From NCBI GenBank assembly GCA_000619965.1, contig JHVD01000020.1:1-54042 (forward strand): DNA of 54,042 nucleotides, written 5' to 3'. Source of the DNA: Propionibacteriaceae bacterium P6A17 (GTDB lineage: Bacteria > Actinomycetota > Actinomycetes > Propionibacteriales > Propionibacteriaceae). Positions 1 to 8,511 of the stretch are shown here, in pieces. The stretch's first letter is position 1. Each line of letters begins with the position of its first letter. Both the position numbers and the translations under genes were made by a program. The notes under the pieces were generated by a model that had not been told where the DNA came from, made no database searches, and worked only from the letters and a program-made list of their open reading frames with translations.

Positions 1-354
1 CACAGCGACCGCGGGGTCCAGTACCGAGCCATTCGCTACACCCAACGACTCGCCGACGCCGACGCCGTCGCGTCCGTCGGCAGCAAGGGCGACTCCTACG
101 ATAATGCGATGGCCGAGGCGCTGAACTCGCTGTTCAAGGCCGAGTGCATCCGCAACCCCGCGATGCGACCCACAGGCGGCTGGAAGCACGTCGGCGACGT
201 CGAGATCGCCGTGGCCGAGTACATCGACTGGCACAACCACCGCCGCCTCCACGGCGAGCTCGGCCACGTCCCGCCCGTCGAGTTCGAGACCAATTACTGG
301 TCCCGACACCCCACCACCCACTACCATGAAGAGAAGGCCCTCACCGAGGCCTAA
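1..354 (+). CDS. IS3-family transposase OrfB, C-terminal fragment
   Basis: The reading frame is open from base 1 (117 codons before the stop at 352-354), so the N-terminus lies outside the window. It begins with HSDRGVQY, the motif holding the second aspartate of the DDE catalytic triad. About 35 residues on, SYDNAMAEALNSLFK carries the catalytic glutamate, and the end, YIDWHNHRRLHGEL, is the usual IS3 integrase-core tail. It cuts and joins DNA ends during transposition of the element. It is normally made as an OrfAB frameshift fusion, but that junction is not visible here. Nothing in the visible part suggests inactivation. Confidence 0.9.
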   Translation, partial: HSDRGVQYRAIRYTQRLADADAVASVGSKGDSYDNAMAEALNSLFKAECIRNPAMRPTGGWKHVGDVEIAVAEYIDWHNHRRLHGELGHVPPVEFETNYWSRHPTTHYHEEKALTEA

Positions 355-376
355 ACCAACTAACCGAGTCTCCACC

Positions 377-393
377 GATCCCGGGGCGATTCA
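377..393 (-). repeat. Right terminal inverted repeat of the left IS3 element
   Basis: Reading inward on the minus strand gives TGAATCGCCCCGGGATC. The tip of the other element at 53749 reads TGAATCGGCCTGGG, which agrees at 12 of 14 positions. This places the end of the element at 393. The intergenic stretch 394-551 holds no gene I can support. Confidence 0.7.
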
Positions 394-551
394 TTCTGCG
401 GCGACTCACACATCCGCCCGCATTGGAAGAATGCATGACAGCACCACTTCCGCTGGCCAAGACCCCACAGACGCCGGAGACTTGCCCCGTCGTTCCAGCG
501 TCCCAGATACGGTGTCGCAGCCGCTTGGGAGACGGAACCCCGTCGGCCCGG

Positions 552-557
552 TAGGCT
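552..557 (+). promoter_or_regulatory. -10 box of glgE, predicted leaderless
   Basis: TAGGCT lies here, with exactly six bases between it and the GTG start at 564. Transcription would then begin at or next to the start codon. There is no ribosome-binding site and no convincing -35 box. The same spacing recurs at many genes in this window. Confidence 0.55.
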
Positions 558-563
558 GCGGGT

Positions 564-2552
564 GTGATCCCGCACAAGCGCCTGAATCGTACGCCAGGCG
601 GCTTCGGCCGCATCCCCGTCACGGGAGTGACCCCTGTCATCGAAGGGGGCACCTACCCGGTCAAGGCGGTCGTCCACGAACGACTGCGCATCACTGCCAA
701 TGTCTTCCGCGAGGGCCATGATGCCGTCGCTGCCTCGGTGATCCTCACCGCCCCTTCGGGCAAGCAGCGCCGCGTCGACATGCACCAGATCGAGCCGAAG
801 GGCCTCGACATCTGGGAGGCGCACGTCCGCATGGCTGAGCCCGGCGACTGGACGTTCCGCGTCGAGGGCTGGTCGGACGTCTGGGGCACGTGGGTGCACC
901 ATGCCGAGATGAAGCTGCCCATCGGCATGGATGTTCCGTTGGTGCGCATGGAGGGTGTCGACCTGCTGGGTCGCGCTGCCGCACACGCGGAGCAGCTCGG
1001 CGTGGCCGGGGCTGCCAGCCTGCTGCGTGGGGCTCTCGAGACCCTCAATTCGGAGGAATCTTCCAGCGAAGAGATCCTCGAAGTGGTCCTGTCTCGGCCG
1101 ATCATTCGCGCGATGGCGAGGTTCGGCCCGCGCGAGCTGCTGTCCCCGACGCAGGAGTTCCCCATCCGGGTCGAGCGCAGGCGCGCGCTGTACTCGTCGT
1201 GGTACGAGTTCTTCCCCCGCTCGCAGGGCGCGTGGCGCGACGACGATGGCAATTGGCACTCGGGCACGTTCGACGCCTCCCACGAGCGCCTCGAGGCCGC
1301 CGCCGCGATGGGCTTCCACGTCGTCTACCTGCCACCCATCCACCCGATCGGCTCCGCGTTCAAGAAGGGCAAGAACAACACCCTTGACGCGCACGATGAC
1401 GACCCCGGCTCCCCGTGGGCGATCGGCTCCCCCGCCGGCGGCCACGACGCCATCCACCCAGACCTCGGCGACTTCGACGCATTCGACCGCTTCGTCGCGA
1501 AGGCGAAGGAGCTGGGCCTCGAGATCGCCCTCGACTTCGCGCTGCAGGCCTCACCCGACCACCCGTGGGTGACTGAGCACCCGGAGTGGTTCACCACGCG
1601 CCTCGACGGCACCATCGCCTACGCGGAGAACCCGCCGAAGAAGTACCAGGACATCTACCCGATCAACTTCGACAACGATCCGGTGGGGATCTACCACGAG
1701 GCGCTGCGCCTGCTGCGCTTCTGGATCGACAAGGGCGTCACTTTCTTCCGAGTCGACAATCCCCACACCAAGCCGGTCGACTTCTGGGACTGGCTGCTGA
1801 AGGAGGTCCACGAGACCAATCCCGAGGTGCTGTTTCTCGCGGAGGCGTTCACGCGCCCGCAGATGATGGCGACACTCGGCAAGGTGGGCTTCCAGCAGTC
1901 GTACACCTACTTCACGTGGCGCAACACCAAGTGGGAGCTCACGGAGTACCTGCAGGATCTCTCCGGCCACATGGCCGACTACTACCGCCCCAACTTCTTC
2001 GTCAACACCCCGGACATCAACCCCTACTTCCTCCAATCCGGCAACCAAGCGGCCTTCGCGATCCGCGCGATCCTGGCCGCGACGATGTCCCCCTCGTGGG
2101 GCGTGTACTCCGGATTCGAGCTGTTCGAACACGAGGCGCTCGCCCCGGGCCGCGAAGAGTATCTCGACTCGGAGAAGTACGAGTACCGCCCGCGTGACTA
2201 CCGAGCCGAGCCGAACCTCCACGTGCTCATCGGCCAGCTCAACACCATCCGCGAGACGCACCCCGCGCTGCAGCAGCTCCGCGACGTCGTGTTCCACCAC
2301 GTGCCGCACGACGAGATCATCGCCTTCTCCAAGCAAGACGGCGACGACGTCGTGCTCACGGTGTGCTCCCTCAGCCCCGACCACGACGTCGTCAGCGAGG
2401 TGTACTTGGACTTCGGCGCACTCGGCCTGGACCGCAACCGCCCCGTCGTCGCCCACGACGAGCTCACCGGCCAGACCTTCCAATGGGGCGAGCGCAACTA
2501 TGTGAAGCTCTACCCGGCACAGCCCGCCCACATCCTCAGGATCACCCAATGA
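564..2552 (+). CDS. glgE: Alpha-1,4-glucan:maltose-1-phosphate maltosyltransferase
   Basis: GlgE (GH13_3) transfers maltosyl units from alpha-maltose-1-phosphate to the non-reducing end of alpha-1,4-glucans in the cytoplasm. The 662-residue length fits the family. An N-terminal beta domain (about 15-110) is followed by a helical insert, the catalytic barrel (about 210-560) and a C-terminal beta domain. FFRVDNPHTKP carries the nucleophile (Asp398) and FLAEAFTRP the acid/base (Glu427); NTPDINPYFLQSG is a further family motif. The GTG start is chosen because it suits the N-terminus and sits six bases after a -10 box. The stop overlaps the maltokinase start (ATGA), so the two are translationally coupled. 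Confidence 0.96.
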   Translation: MIPHKRLNRTPGGFGRIPVTGVTPVIEGGTYPVKAVVHERLRITANVFREGHDAVAASVILTAPSGKQRRVDMHQIEPKGLDIWEAHVRMAEPGDWTFRVEGWSDVWGTWVHHAEMKLPIGMDVPLVRMEGVDLLGRAAAHAEQLGVAGAASLLRGALETLNSEESSSEEILEVVLSRPIIRAMARFGPRELLSPTQEFPIRVERRRALYSSWYEFFPRSQGAWRDDDGNWHSGTFDASHERLEAAAAMGFHVVYLPPIHPIGSAFKKGKNNTLDAHDDDPGSPWAIGSPAGGHDAIHPDLGDFDAFDRFVAKAKELGLEIALDFALQASPDHPWVTEHPEWFTTRLDGTIAYAENPPKKYQDIYPINFDNDPVGIYHEALRLLRFWIDKGVTFFRVDNPHTKPVDFWDWLLKEVHETNPEVLFLAEAFTRPQMMATLGKVGFQQSYTYFTWRNTKWELTEYLQDLSGHMADYYRPNFFVNTPDINPYFLQSGNQAAFAIRAILAATMSPSWGVYSGFELFEHEALAPGREEYLDSEKYEYRPRDYRAEPNLHVLIGQLNTIRETHPALQQLRDVVFHHVPHDEIIAFSKQDGDDVVLTVCSLSPDHDVVSEVYLDFGALGLDRNRPVVAHDELTGQTFQWGERNYVKLYPAQPAHILRITQ

Positions 2553-3688
2553 GTCTCGCGGAAGCACTCTGGCAACTCACCTCGAACGCACGTTGGTTCG
2601 GCGGGCGAGGACGCGACGGCCACCTCGAACGAGTCCGCTCGCTGGACCCGATTGCTGACGTCCAGTCACTGCTCCTCGACGTGCGCTACGGCGACGGTGT
2701 CGTCGAGACCTACCACGTGCCCGTCCTCCACTCCGCGCTCCCCCACCTCGCAGAGGCCTGCGACGACGGCCTTCGGCTCTGGGACCTGCTCGCCACGGAC
2801 GCCTCCGGCGTCGAGCTGCTCGACGAGCTGCCTCGCCCCGGCTCCGCGACCCGGTTCCCCGGCGAGCAGTCCAACACGAACGTGTTCTTCTCCAACGGCA
2901 CGATGCTGAAGGTGCTGCGCCGTGTGGAGCCTGGCGGCGGGATCGAGGCAGAGCTCCTCCAAGCGCTCAGGGGAGCAGGAGTCGCGCCCGAGCTGCACGG
3001 GACGTGGACCCACCACGACCTTGCCTTGGGCGTGCTCGTCGAGACGCTCCAGGATCCCGAGGACGGTTACGACGTCGCCTGTGCCGCAGCACGCGGCGGG
3101 GCAAGCTTCACGCAAGAAGCCCACGAGTTGGGAGCCACGCTGGCACGCGTCCACGAACTGCTGCGAACCCATCTGGCGGTCGGCGCCGGCGACTCCACGG
3201 CCCTGGCCGGGGTGTTTCGTCGCCGATTCGACGAGGCTGCAGTCGAGCTGCCCGCGCTGGAGGAGTTCCGCGACGGTGCCACCCGCGTGTTCGAAGCGGC
3301 CGGCTCGTCGGAGTTCGCCACGCAGCGCATCCACGGCGACTGCCACCTCGGGCAGGTGCTCTCGACTGTCCACGGATGGCGCTACGTCGACTTCGAGGGT
3401 GAGCCCATGAAATCGCTGGCAGAGCGCCGCGAGCTCGACTCGCCGCTGCGGGACGTCGCAGGCATGCTGCGGTCCTTCGACTACGCGAGGCAGGCGGGCG
3501 GCGCCGACGCCGCCTGGGCCGACGAGTGCCGAGCCGCCCTCCTGGCGGGCTACGGGGTGACGTCGGATGCCGTGCTCACCGCATACGAGCTGGACAAGGC
3601 CGTGTACGAGGCCATCTACGAGGCCCGCTTCCGCCCACCACTGTTGGACGTGCCGCTGACGGCCATCCGACGCCTCACCGGACTGTGA
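2549..3688 (+). CDS. mak: Maltokinase (ATP-dependent, forms maltose-1-phosphate)
   Basis: This kinase phosphorylates maltose with ATP to make the GlgE donor maltose-1-phosphate. It has the aminoglycoside-phosphotransferase-like fold: IHGDCHLGQVL holds the catalytic Asp and a metal-binding Gln, and YVDFEGEP is the metal-binding Asp motif, both in the C-terminal half. At 379 residues it is shorter than the mycobacterial enzyme (about 455), mainly at the N-terminus. It is a free-standing kinase, not fused to trehalose synthase. The ATG overlaps the glgE stop. The next gene starts 20 bases downstream. Confidence 0.9.
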   Translation: MSLAEALWQLTSNARWFGGRGRDGHLERVRSLDPIADVQSLLLDVRYGDGVVETYHVPVLHSALPHLAEACDDGLRLWDLLATDASGVELLDELPRPGSATRFPGEQSNTNVFFSNGTMLKVLRRVEPGGGIEAELLQALRGAGVAPELHGTWTHHDLALGVLVETLQDPEDGYDVACAAARGGASFTQEAHELGATLARVHELLRTHLAVGAGDSTALAGVFRRRFDEAAVELPALEEFRDGATRVFEAAGSSEFATQRIHGDCHLGQVLSTVHGWRYVDFEGEPMKSLAERRELDSPLRDVAGMLRSFDYARQAGGADAAWADECRAALLAGYGVTSDAVLTAYELDKAVYEAIYEARFRPPLLDVPLTAIRRLTGL

Positions 3689-3708
3689 CCACGTCGGAGG
3701 GAACCCCC

Positions 3709-5430
3709 ATGCGCACCCCGGCACCAGCCGTCGAGGCGCGCCGCCCCGAAGGCTGGTGGCGCAAGGCGGTCGTCTACCAGATCTACCCGCGTTCCTTCCA
3801 GGACTCGAATGGCGACGGCGTGGGCGACCTTCGCGGCATCACGAGCCGCCTCGACCATCTGGCCCTCCTCGGGGTCGACGTCATCTGGCTGTCGCCCGTC
3901 TACCGTTCCCCGATGGTCGACAACGGCTACGACATCTGCGACTACCGCGATATCGACCCCCTCTTCGGCTCCCTGACCGACATGGACGAGCTACTGCAGC
4001 AGGCCCACGCCAAGGGCATCAACGTGCTGATGGACCTCGTGGTCAACCACACCTCCGATCAGCATCCCTGGTTCGTCGAGTCCCGAGACCCGGCCTCTGC
4101 CAAACGCGACTGGTACTTCTGGAGGCCCGCACGCGCAGGGTGCGAGCCGGGGACTCCGGGCGCCGAGCCCGACGACTCCGCCGCCGCATTCGCCCCACAC
4201 GCCTGGCACTACGACCCGGCGAGCGGCGAATACTACTTCGGCATGTTCAGCGCGGCCCAGCCAGACCTCAACTGGGAGAACCCGGAGGTGCGCCGGGCCG
4301 TCCACGACGTCCTGCGATTCTGGATCGAGCGCGGGGTCGACGGATTCCGGATGGACGTCATCAACCTCATCTCCAAGCCTGCCGGCATCACCGCTGGAGG
4401 CCCCGTTCCCCCCGGCTCCGGAGATTGGGAGCGCATCGCCAACGGCCCCCGGCTCCACGAGTTCCTGCGCGAGATGCACGATGCCGTCGGCTTCGCCGAC
4501 CTCCGCCTGCTCACCGTCGGAGAGATGCCGGGCTCCACGATCGCACTCGCCCGCGACGTGACCGATCCTGCCCGCCGAGAGCTGTCGATGGTGTTCACCT
4601 TCGAACACGTCAACCTCGACCAAGTCGGCGGCGACAAGTGGACGCTCGCGCCGCTGCACCTGCCCGCGCTCAAACGCAATCTCGCCGATTGGCAGGCTGG
4701 ACTGGGCGGGGCCGGCTGGAATTCCCTCTACCTCGACAATCACGACCAGCCACGGGCTGTCTCCCGATTCGGCGACGACTCACCGAGGCACCGCGTGGCC
4801 TCCTCCAAGACCCTCGCCACCGTGCTGCATCTGCACAAGGGCACGCCCTACGTGTACCAGGGCGAGGAGCTGGGCATGACCAATCATCCGTTCACGTCCA
4901 TCGACGAGTACATGGATGTCGAGGCGCTCAACCACCACCGTCTCGCGACGGCTGCTGGCGTGCCGGAGGCCACAGTGCTGCGTTCACTGGCAGCGAAGGC
5001 CCGGGACAACGCGCGGACCCCGATTCAATGGGACGCGACGCCGACCGCCGGCTTCACCTCCGGCCAGCCGTGGCTTCCCGTCACCCCGAATGCGGTGACG
5101 ATCAACGCGGCCCAGCAGATCGCGGACCCCGATTCGGTCTTTCACCACTACCGCCGCCTCATCGCGCTGCGCCACACCGACCAGACCGTCCAGCTCGGCG
5201 CGTTCCGGCTCTTGGAGCCCGACCATGATCGGCTCTGGGCGTTCACCCGCACCTTGCGCGACGACGTCATCCTGGTGCTCGCCAATTGGTCGTCCGAGCC
5301 GCTGACGCTCGACGGGCTGGACCTACCAGACACGACCGACGCCATCCCCCTGCTGCACACACACGGCCCGGGGTCGTCGTCGGTGCTGCGGCCGTGGGAG
5401 TCACGAATCCTGAGGCTGGCCCGATCCTGA
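3709..5430 (+). CDS. GH13 alpha-glucosidase / oligo-1,6-glucosidase type
   Basis: This 573-residue GH13 enzyme opens with WWRKAVVYQIYPRSF and NGDGVGDLRGI, the signature of the alpha-glucosidase, oligo-1,6-glucosidase and trehalose-6-phosphate hydrolase group. Catalytic residues are visible: nucleophile Asp216 (GFRMDVIN), acid/base Glu272 (TVGEMPG) and transition-state Asp346 (LDNHDQPR). The region just before PDLNWENPEVR, normally a compact loop, is extended with a Pro/Gly/Ala-rich stretch. It occupies the place where treS often sits in GlgE clusters, but its motifs are not those of trehalose synthase. Substrate cannot be fixed from sequence: maltose, isomaltose, sucrose or trehalose derivatives are possible. 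A GGAGGGA ribosome-binding site precedes the ATG. Confidence 0.85.
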   Translation: MRTPAPAVEARRPEGWWRKAVVYQIYPRSFQDSNGDGVGDLRGITSRLDHLALLGVDVIWLSPVYRSPMVDNGYDICDYRDIDPLFGSLTDMDELLQQAHAKGINVLMDLVVNHTSDQHPWFVESRDPASAKRDWYFWRPARAGCEPGTPGAEPDDSAAAFAPHAWHYDPASGEYYFGMFSAAQPDLNWENPEVRRAVHDVLRFWIERGVDGFRMDVINLISKPAGITAGGPVPPGSGDWERIANGPRLHEFLREMHDAVGFADLRLLTVGEMPGSTIALARDVTDPARRELSMVFTFEHVNLDQVGGDKWTLAPLHLPALKRNLADWQAGLGGAGWNSLYLDNHDQPRAVSRFGDDSPRHRVASSKTLATVLHLHKGTPYVYQGEELGMTNHPFTSIDEYMDVEALNHHRLATAAGVPEATVLRSLAAKARDNARTPIQWDATPTAGFTSGQPWLPVTPNAVTINAAQQIADPDSVFHHYRRLIALRHTDQTVQLGAFRLLEPDHDRLWAFTRTLRDDVILVLANWSSEPLTLDGLDLPDTTDAIPLLHTHGPGSSSVLRPWESRILRLARS

Positions 5431-5482
5431 GATCTCCAGCCCCGCAACTGCCGTCCCCCACAACGGCCCGACGCTTTGCCGG

Positions 5483-5488
5483 TAGATT
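5483..5488 (+). promoter_or_regulatory. -10 box upstream of glgB
   Basis: TAGATT sits 33 bases before the glgB start. This suggests that glgB has its own promoter as well as read-through from the glucosidase gene. An AGGAG ribosome-binding site at 5511-5515 marks a leadered transcript, unlike glgE. Confidence 0.45.
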
Positions 5489-5521
5489 GGTCGTAAGACC
5501 TGCGGCTTTGAGGAGATGACC

Positions 5522-7417
5522 ATGGCGCACGACAAGTTCGGTGGCCTGACCGGATGGGATTTCGAGGGATTCCACAACGGCGGCGACACGGAGATCTGGA
5601 AGCGCCTCGGCGCGAGGAGGGTCACCGTCGACGACGACGAGCGCGGCACCGTCGAGGGCGTGCGATTCGCGGTCTGGGCACCCAACGCCCGCCGAGTCAT
5701 GGTCACCGGGCCGTTCAACTTCTGGACCGGCGACGACATGGAGCTCATCCCGGGCACCGGCGTGTGGGGACTGTTCATCGAGGGCCTCGGCGAGGAGACC
5801 TTGTACAAGTTCAAGATCGAGGACCAGTGGGGCGGCTGGCACGAGAAGGCCGACCCGGTTGCGCTGTTCTCGGAGCAGGCGCCCAACAACGCCTCGATCG
5901 TCTACACGTCGCAGTACGTCTGGTCGGACGACGAGTGGATGGAGCGCCGTCGCAATTCGCGTGCGCACGCCGAGCCCATGAGCATCTACGAGGTGCATCT
6001 GGGAGGCTGGCGCAAGGGGAAGTCATACCTCGAGCTCGCCGAGGAGCTCGTCGAGTACGTCTCCTGGCAGGGCTACACGCACGTCGAATTCATGCCGCTG
6101 GCCGAGCATCCGTTTGCCCCGAGCTGGGGGTATCAGGTCACGGGCTACTTCTCCCCCACTTCCCGCTTCGGCAAGCCTGACGACCTCCGCTACCTCATCG
6201 ACCGTCTGCACCAGGCCGGCATCGGCGTCATCATGGACTGGGTCCCCGGCCACTTCCCCAAGGACTCGTTCGGCCTGGGCCGATTCGACGGCACTGCGCT
6301 CTACGAGCACGCCGATCCGCGTCAGGGCGAGCACAAGGACTGGGGCACGTACATCTTCAACTACGGCCGCAACGAGGTGAAGAGCTTCCTCGTCTCCAAC
6401 GCGCTCTACTGGGCGCAGGAGTTCCACGTCGACGGCCTGCGCGTGGACGCCGTCGCCTCGATGCTGTACCTGGACTATTCGCGCAACGAGGGTGAGTGGG
6501 TGCCCAACCAGTTCGGGGGCAGGGAGAACCTCGAGGCCATCGACTTCCTCCGCTACGTCAACCGTCACCTCTACGAGCGCGAGCCGGGCATCGTCATGGT
6601 CGCGGAGGAATCGACGAGTTTCGCCGGCGTCACCAAGCCTGTCGACCAGGGCGGTCTCGGGTTCGGCTTCAAGTGGAACATGGGCTGGATGAACGACACG
6701 CTCCGCTATCTGGAGCTCGACCCGGTCTACCGGCAGTACGAGCACAATCTCCTCACGTTCGCGATGGTGTACGCGTATTCGGAGAACTTCATCCTGCCCA
6801 TCAGCCACGACGAGGTCGTGCACGGCAAGGGATCGATGCTCACGAAGGTGCCGCAGGACGATTGGCGCAAGTTCGCGACGCTGCGCGCCTACTACTCGTT
6901 CATGTGGAGCTTCCCCGGCAAGCAGCTCGTCTTCATGGGCTGCGAGTTTGGACAGCGCCCGGAGTTCAACGAGGCCGTCAGCCTCGAGTGGTGGGTCTCC
7001 GACCTGTGGGGCCACGGTGGCCTCCAGCGGTTGTTCCGTGACCTCAATACGATCTATCGCGAGAACGCCCCGCTGTGGCAACTCGACAACGACCCCTCCG
7101 GCTTCACGTGGATCAACGCCGACGACAACGGCCACAACGCGCTCTCGTGGGTGCGCCACGATGAAGAAGGCAACCACATCGCGTGCATCACCAACTTCTC
7201 GCCGGAGCCGCTCGTCGACTACGAGATCGGGCTTCCCGCCGACGGCGACTGGGAGGAGATTCTCAACACCGACGCCCCCGCCTACGACGGCTCCGGCCAG
7301 TTTGGCAACCTTGGTGAGGTGCACGCGAAGGACGAGCCGTGGAGCCACTTCCCCGCGCGCGCCAACGTCACCGTGCCGCCGCTGGGATCGATCTGGCTGC
7401 GGCACGCCGCGAAGTGA
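5522..7417 (+). CDS. glgB: 1,4-alpha-glucan branching enzyme
   Basis: GlgB cuts an alpha-1,4 chain and reattaches it by an alpha-1,6 bond, branching the glucan built by GlgE. This 631-residue protein has a CBM48 domain (about 40-125) and then the GH13 barrel. Visible motifs are GLRVDAVASMLY (nucleophile Asp309), VAEEST (acid/base Glu362) and PISHDEVVHGKGSM (third acidic residue). It lacks the extra N-terminal domain seen in longer GlgB proteins. Two in-frame ATGs occur; the second (5522) is preferred because AGGAG lies six bases upstream, whereas it abuts the first (5516). The stop overlaps the next gene. Confidence 0.95.
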   Translation: MAHDKFGGLTGWDFEGFHNGGDTEIWKRLGARRVTVDDDERGTVEGVRFAVWAPNARRVMVTGPFNFWTGDDMELIPGTGVWGLFIEGLGEETLYKFKIEDQWGGWHEKADPVALFSEQAPNNASIVYTSQYVWSDDEWMERRRNSRAHAEPMSIYEVHLGGWRKGKSYLELAEELVEYVSWQGYTHVEFMPLAEHPFAPSWGYQVTGYFSPTSRFGKPDDLRYLIDRLHQAGIGVIMDWVPGHFPKDSFGLGRFDGTALYEHADPRQGEHKDWGTYIFNYGRNEVKSFLVSNALYWAQEFHVDGLRVDAVASMLYLDYSRNEGEWVPNQFGGRENLEAIDFLRYVNRHLYEREPGIVMVAEESTSFAGVTKPVDQGGLGFGFKWNMGWMNDTLRYLELDPVYRQYEHNLLTFAMVYAYSENFILPISHDEVVHGKGSMLTKVPQDDWRKFATLRAYYSFMWSFPGKQLVFMGCEFGQRPEFNEAVSLEWWVSDLWGHGGLQRLFRDLNTIYRENAPLWQLDNDPSGFTWINADDNGHNALSWVRHDEEGNHIACITNFSPEPLVDYEIGLPADGDWEEILNTDAPAYDGSGQFGNLGEVHAKDEPWSHFPARANVTVPPLGSIWLRHAAK

Positions 7418-8190
7418 GGTCGCACGAGTTCCGGGTGCACGTCGCGATCAACGGCGACGGCACCGGCAAGCTCTCGTGGGCCGAGCAGGTCGTCGACGTG
7501 GCGGCCCTCGAGAAGGGCATCTCGTTGGCTGCCGACGATGCCATCCTGGGTCACGACCTCAGGCGACTCACCGTCGAGGTACCTGCCAACGACCGAGCCG
7601 CCCGAACCGCGTTGCACAGGGCGGGCTTCCGTCAGGAGGGGCGTCTGCGCCAGGCGCTCGCCACGCCTGCGGGCGACTACCTGGATGTGCTCGTGTACGC
7701 TCGGCTGGCGACGGACGTCGTCTACGGCCCCGAGGGTTTTTCCGGCGTCATGGACTCCGTGCTACCCATGAAGCGCATCATCGCGCACGCCTTGTTCACC
7801 AGTGTCGCGGGTGATGTGCTGCTGCTCGAGACGACGTACAAGTCCGACTGGGAGCTGCCAGGCGGCGTGGTCGAGCCCGGAGAGTCGCCCCGCGTTGGCG
7901 CCGAGCGGGAGATTTGCGAGGAGCTGGGCTTGCAGGTCACGCTCGGCCAGCCCGCGCTCGTCGATTGGATGCCGCCGTACCTCGGTTGGTCGGACGCCGT
8001 CGAGTTCCTCTTCCATGGAGGCACGCTCGACGACGCCCTCGCCTCCTCGCTGCGGATCTCGGACGGCGAGCTGAGGGCCCTGCACTGGGTCGCCCCTGAT
8101 GAGGTCCACCACCATGTGACCGAACTGTCCGCGAGGCGCATCTCCAAGCTCTTGGCCGGCGAACGCGGACACACCGAAAACGGCCACTGA
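7414..8190 (+). CDS. NUDIX hydrolase with an N-terminal half-acetyltransferase-like segment
   Basis: The C-terminal part (about residues 110-250) is a NUDIX domain: GGVVEPGESPRVGAEREICEELG fits the GX5EX7REUXEE Nudix box. The first 95 or so residues resemble the C-terminal half of a GNAT acetyltransferase (NDRAARTALHRAGFRQEG, then a YLDVLVYARL strand), but the acetyl-CoA P-loop (RxxGxG) is not visible. The GTG at 7414 overlaps the glgB stop (GTGA), which both supports this start and couples translation to glgB. The substrate is unknown; a nucleoside diphosphate-linked sugar would fit the neighbours, but that is inference. Confidence 0.8.
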   Translation: MRSHEFRVHVAINGDGTGKLSWAEQVVDVAALEKGISLAADDAILGHDLRRLTVEVPANDRAARTALHRAGFRQEGRLRQALATPAGDYLDVLVYARLATDVVYGPEGFSGVMDSVLPMKRIIAHALFTSVAGDVLLLETTYKSDWELPGGVVEPGESPRVGAEREICEELGLQVTLGQPALVDWMPPYLGWSDAVEFLFHGGTLDDALASSLRISDGELRALHWVAPDEVHHHVTELSARRISKLLAGERGHTENGH

Positions 8191-8228
8191 CCGCCCTCGC
8201 CCATAGACCAACCGAGCTGCCCGATCCC

Positions 8229-8448
8229 CTCGTTCGTCGAGTCAGCGAGGCGCCCGAGCCACTCGTTCGTCGAGTAAGCGAGGCGCCCGAGCCACTCGTT
8301 CGTCGAGTAAGCGAGGCGCAGCCTCGCGCATCGAGACGCGCCCAACAACCCCTCGCCGCCCGAGCCCCTCGTCCGTCGAGCAACCGAGGCGCCCGAGCCA
8401 CTCGTTCGTCGAGTAAGCGAGGCGCAGCCTCGCGCATCGAGACGCGCC
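8229..8448. repeat. Palindromic intergenic repeat patch (33-base units, 64-base duplication)
   Basis: Between the NUDIX gene and cnoX a short unit beginning CTCGTTCGTCGAG recurs at 8229, 8262, 8295, 8368 (variant) and 8401, mostly 33 bases apart. The last two full units belong to a perfect 64-base direct duplication (8279-8342 and 8385-8448). Each copy contains the hairpin GCGAGGC-GCA-GCCTCGC (8311-8327 and 8417-8433), and the unit core is itself near-palindromic. This accounts for most of the 321-base gap between genes. It could act as a transcription stop for both convergent genes, or be a REP-like element. Confidence 0.8.
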
Positions 8449-8511
8449 GAACGATCCTCTGGCGAGCCGATGTCGAGTCTGCGTTGCGTGGACGACGTGC
8501 ACCCAGCGCCG

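Larger units (their letters stand above)
1..393 (+). mobile_element. IS3-family insertion sequence, right-hand end (truncated by window edge)
   Basis: The window opens inside an IS3-family element. It carries the C-terminal part of the OrfB transposase (to 354) and then a 39-base non-coding tail ending in a terminal inverted repeat (377-393). Read from the minus strand, that repeat begins TGAATCGCCCCGGG, a typical IS3-group tip. A related element begins in the same orientation at 53749, with a tip matching at 12 of 14 positions. Host sequence resumes at 394. Confidence 0.85.

Noticed and set aside
2363-2548. Upstream extension of the maltokinase frame inside glgE
   Set aside because: The ATG at 2549 overlaps the glgE stop and gives a family-like N-terminus; the extension is Arg/Pro-rich shadow sequence.
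3709-5430. Trehalose synthase (TreS) identity for the GH13 gene
   Set aside because: It has the YQIYPRSFQDSNGDG start and LDNHDQPR with the NARTPIQWD region typical of oligo-1,6-glucosidases, not TreS motifs.
8229-8448. Possible CRISPR or attachment site
   Set aside because: Repeats are adjoining palindromic units without unique spacers, and no integrase gene lies nearby.
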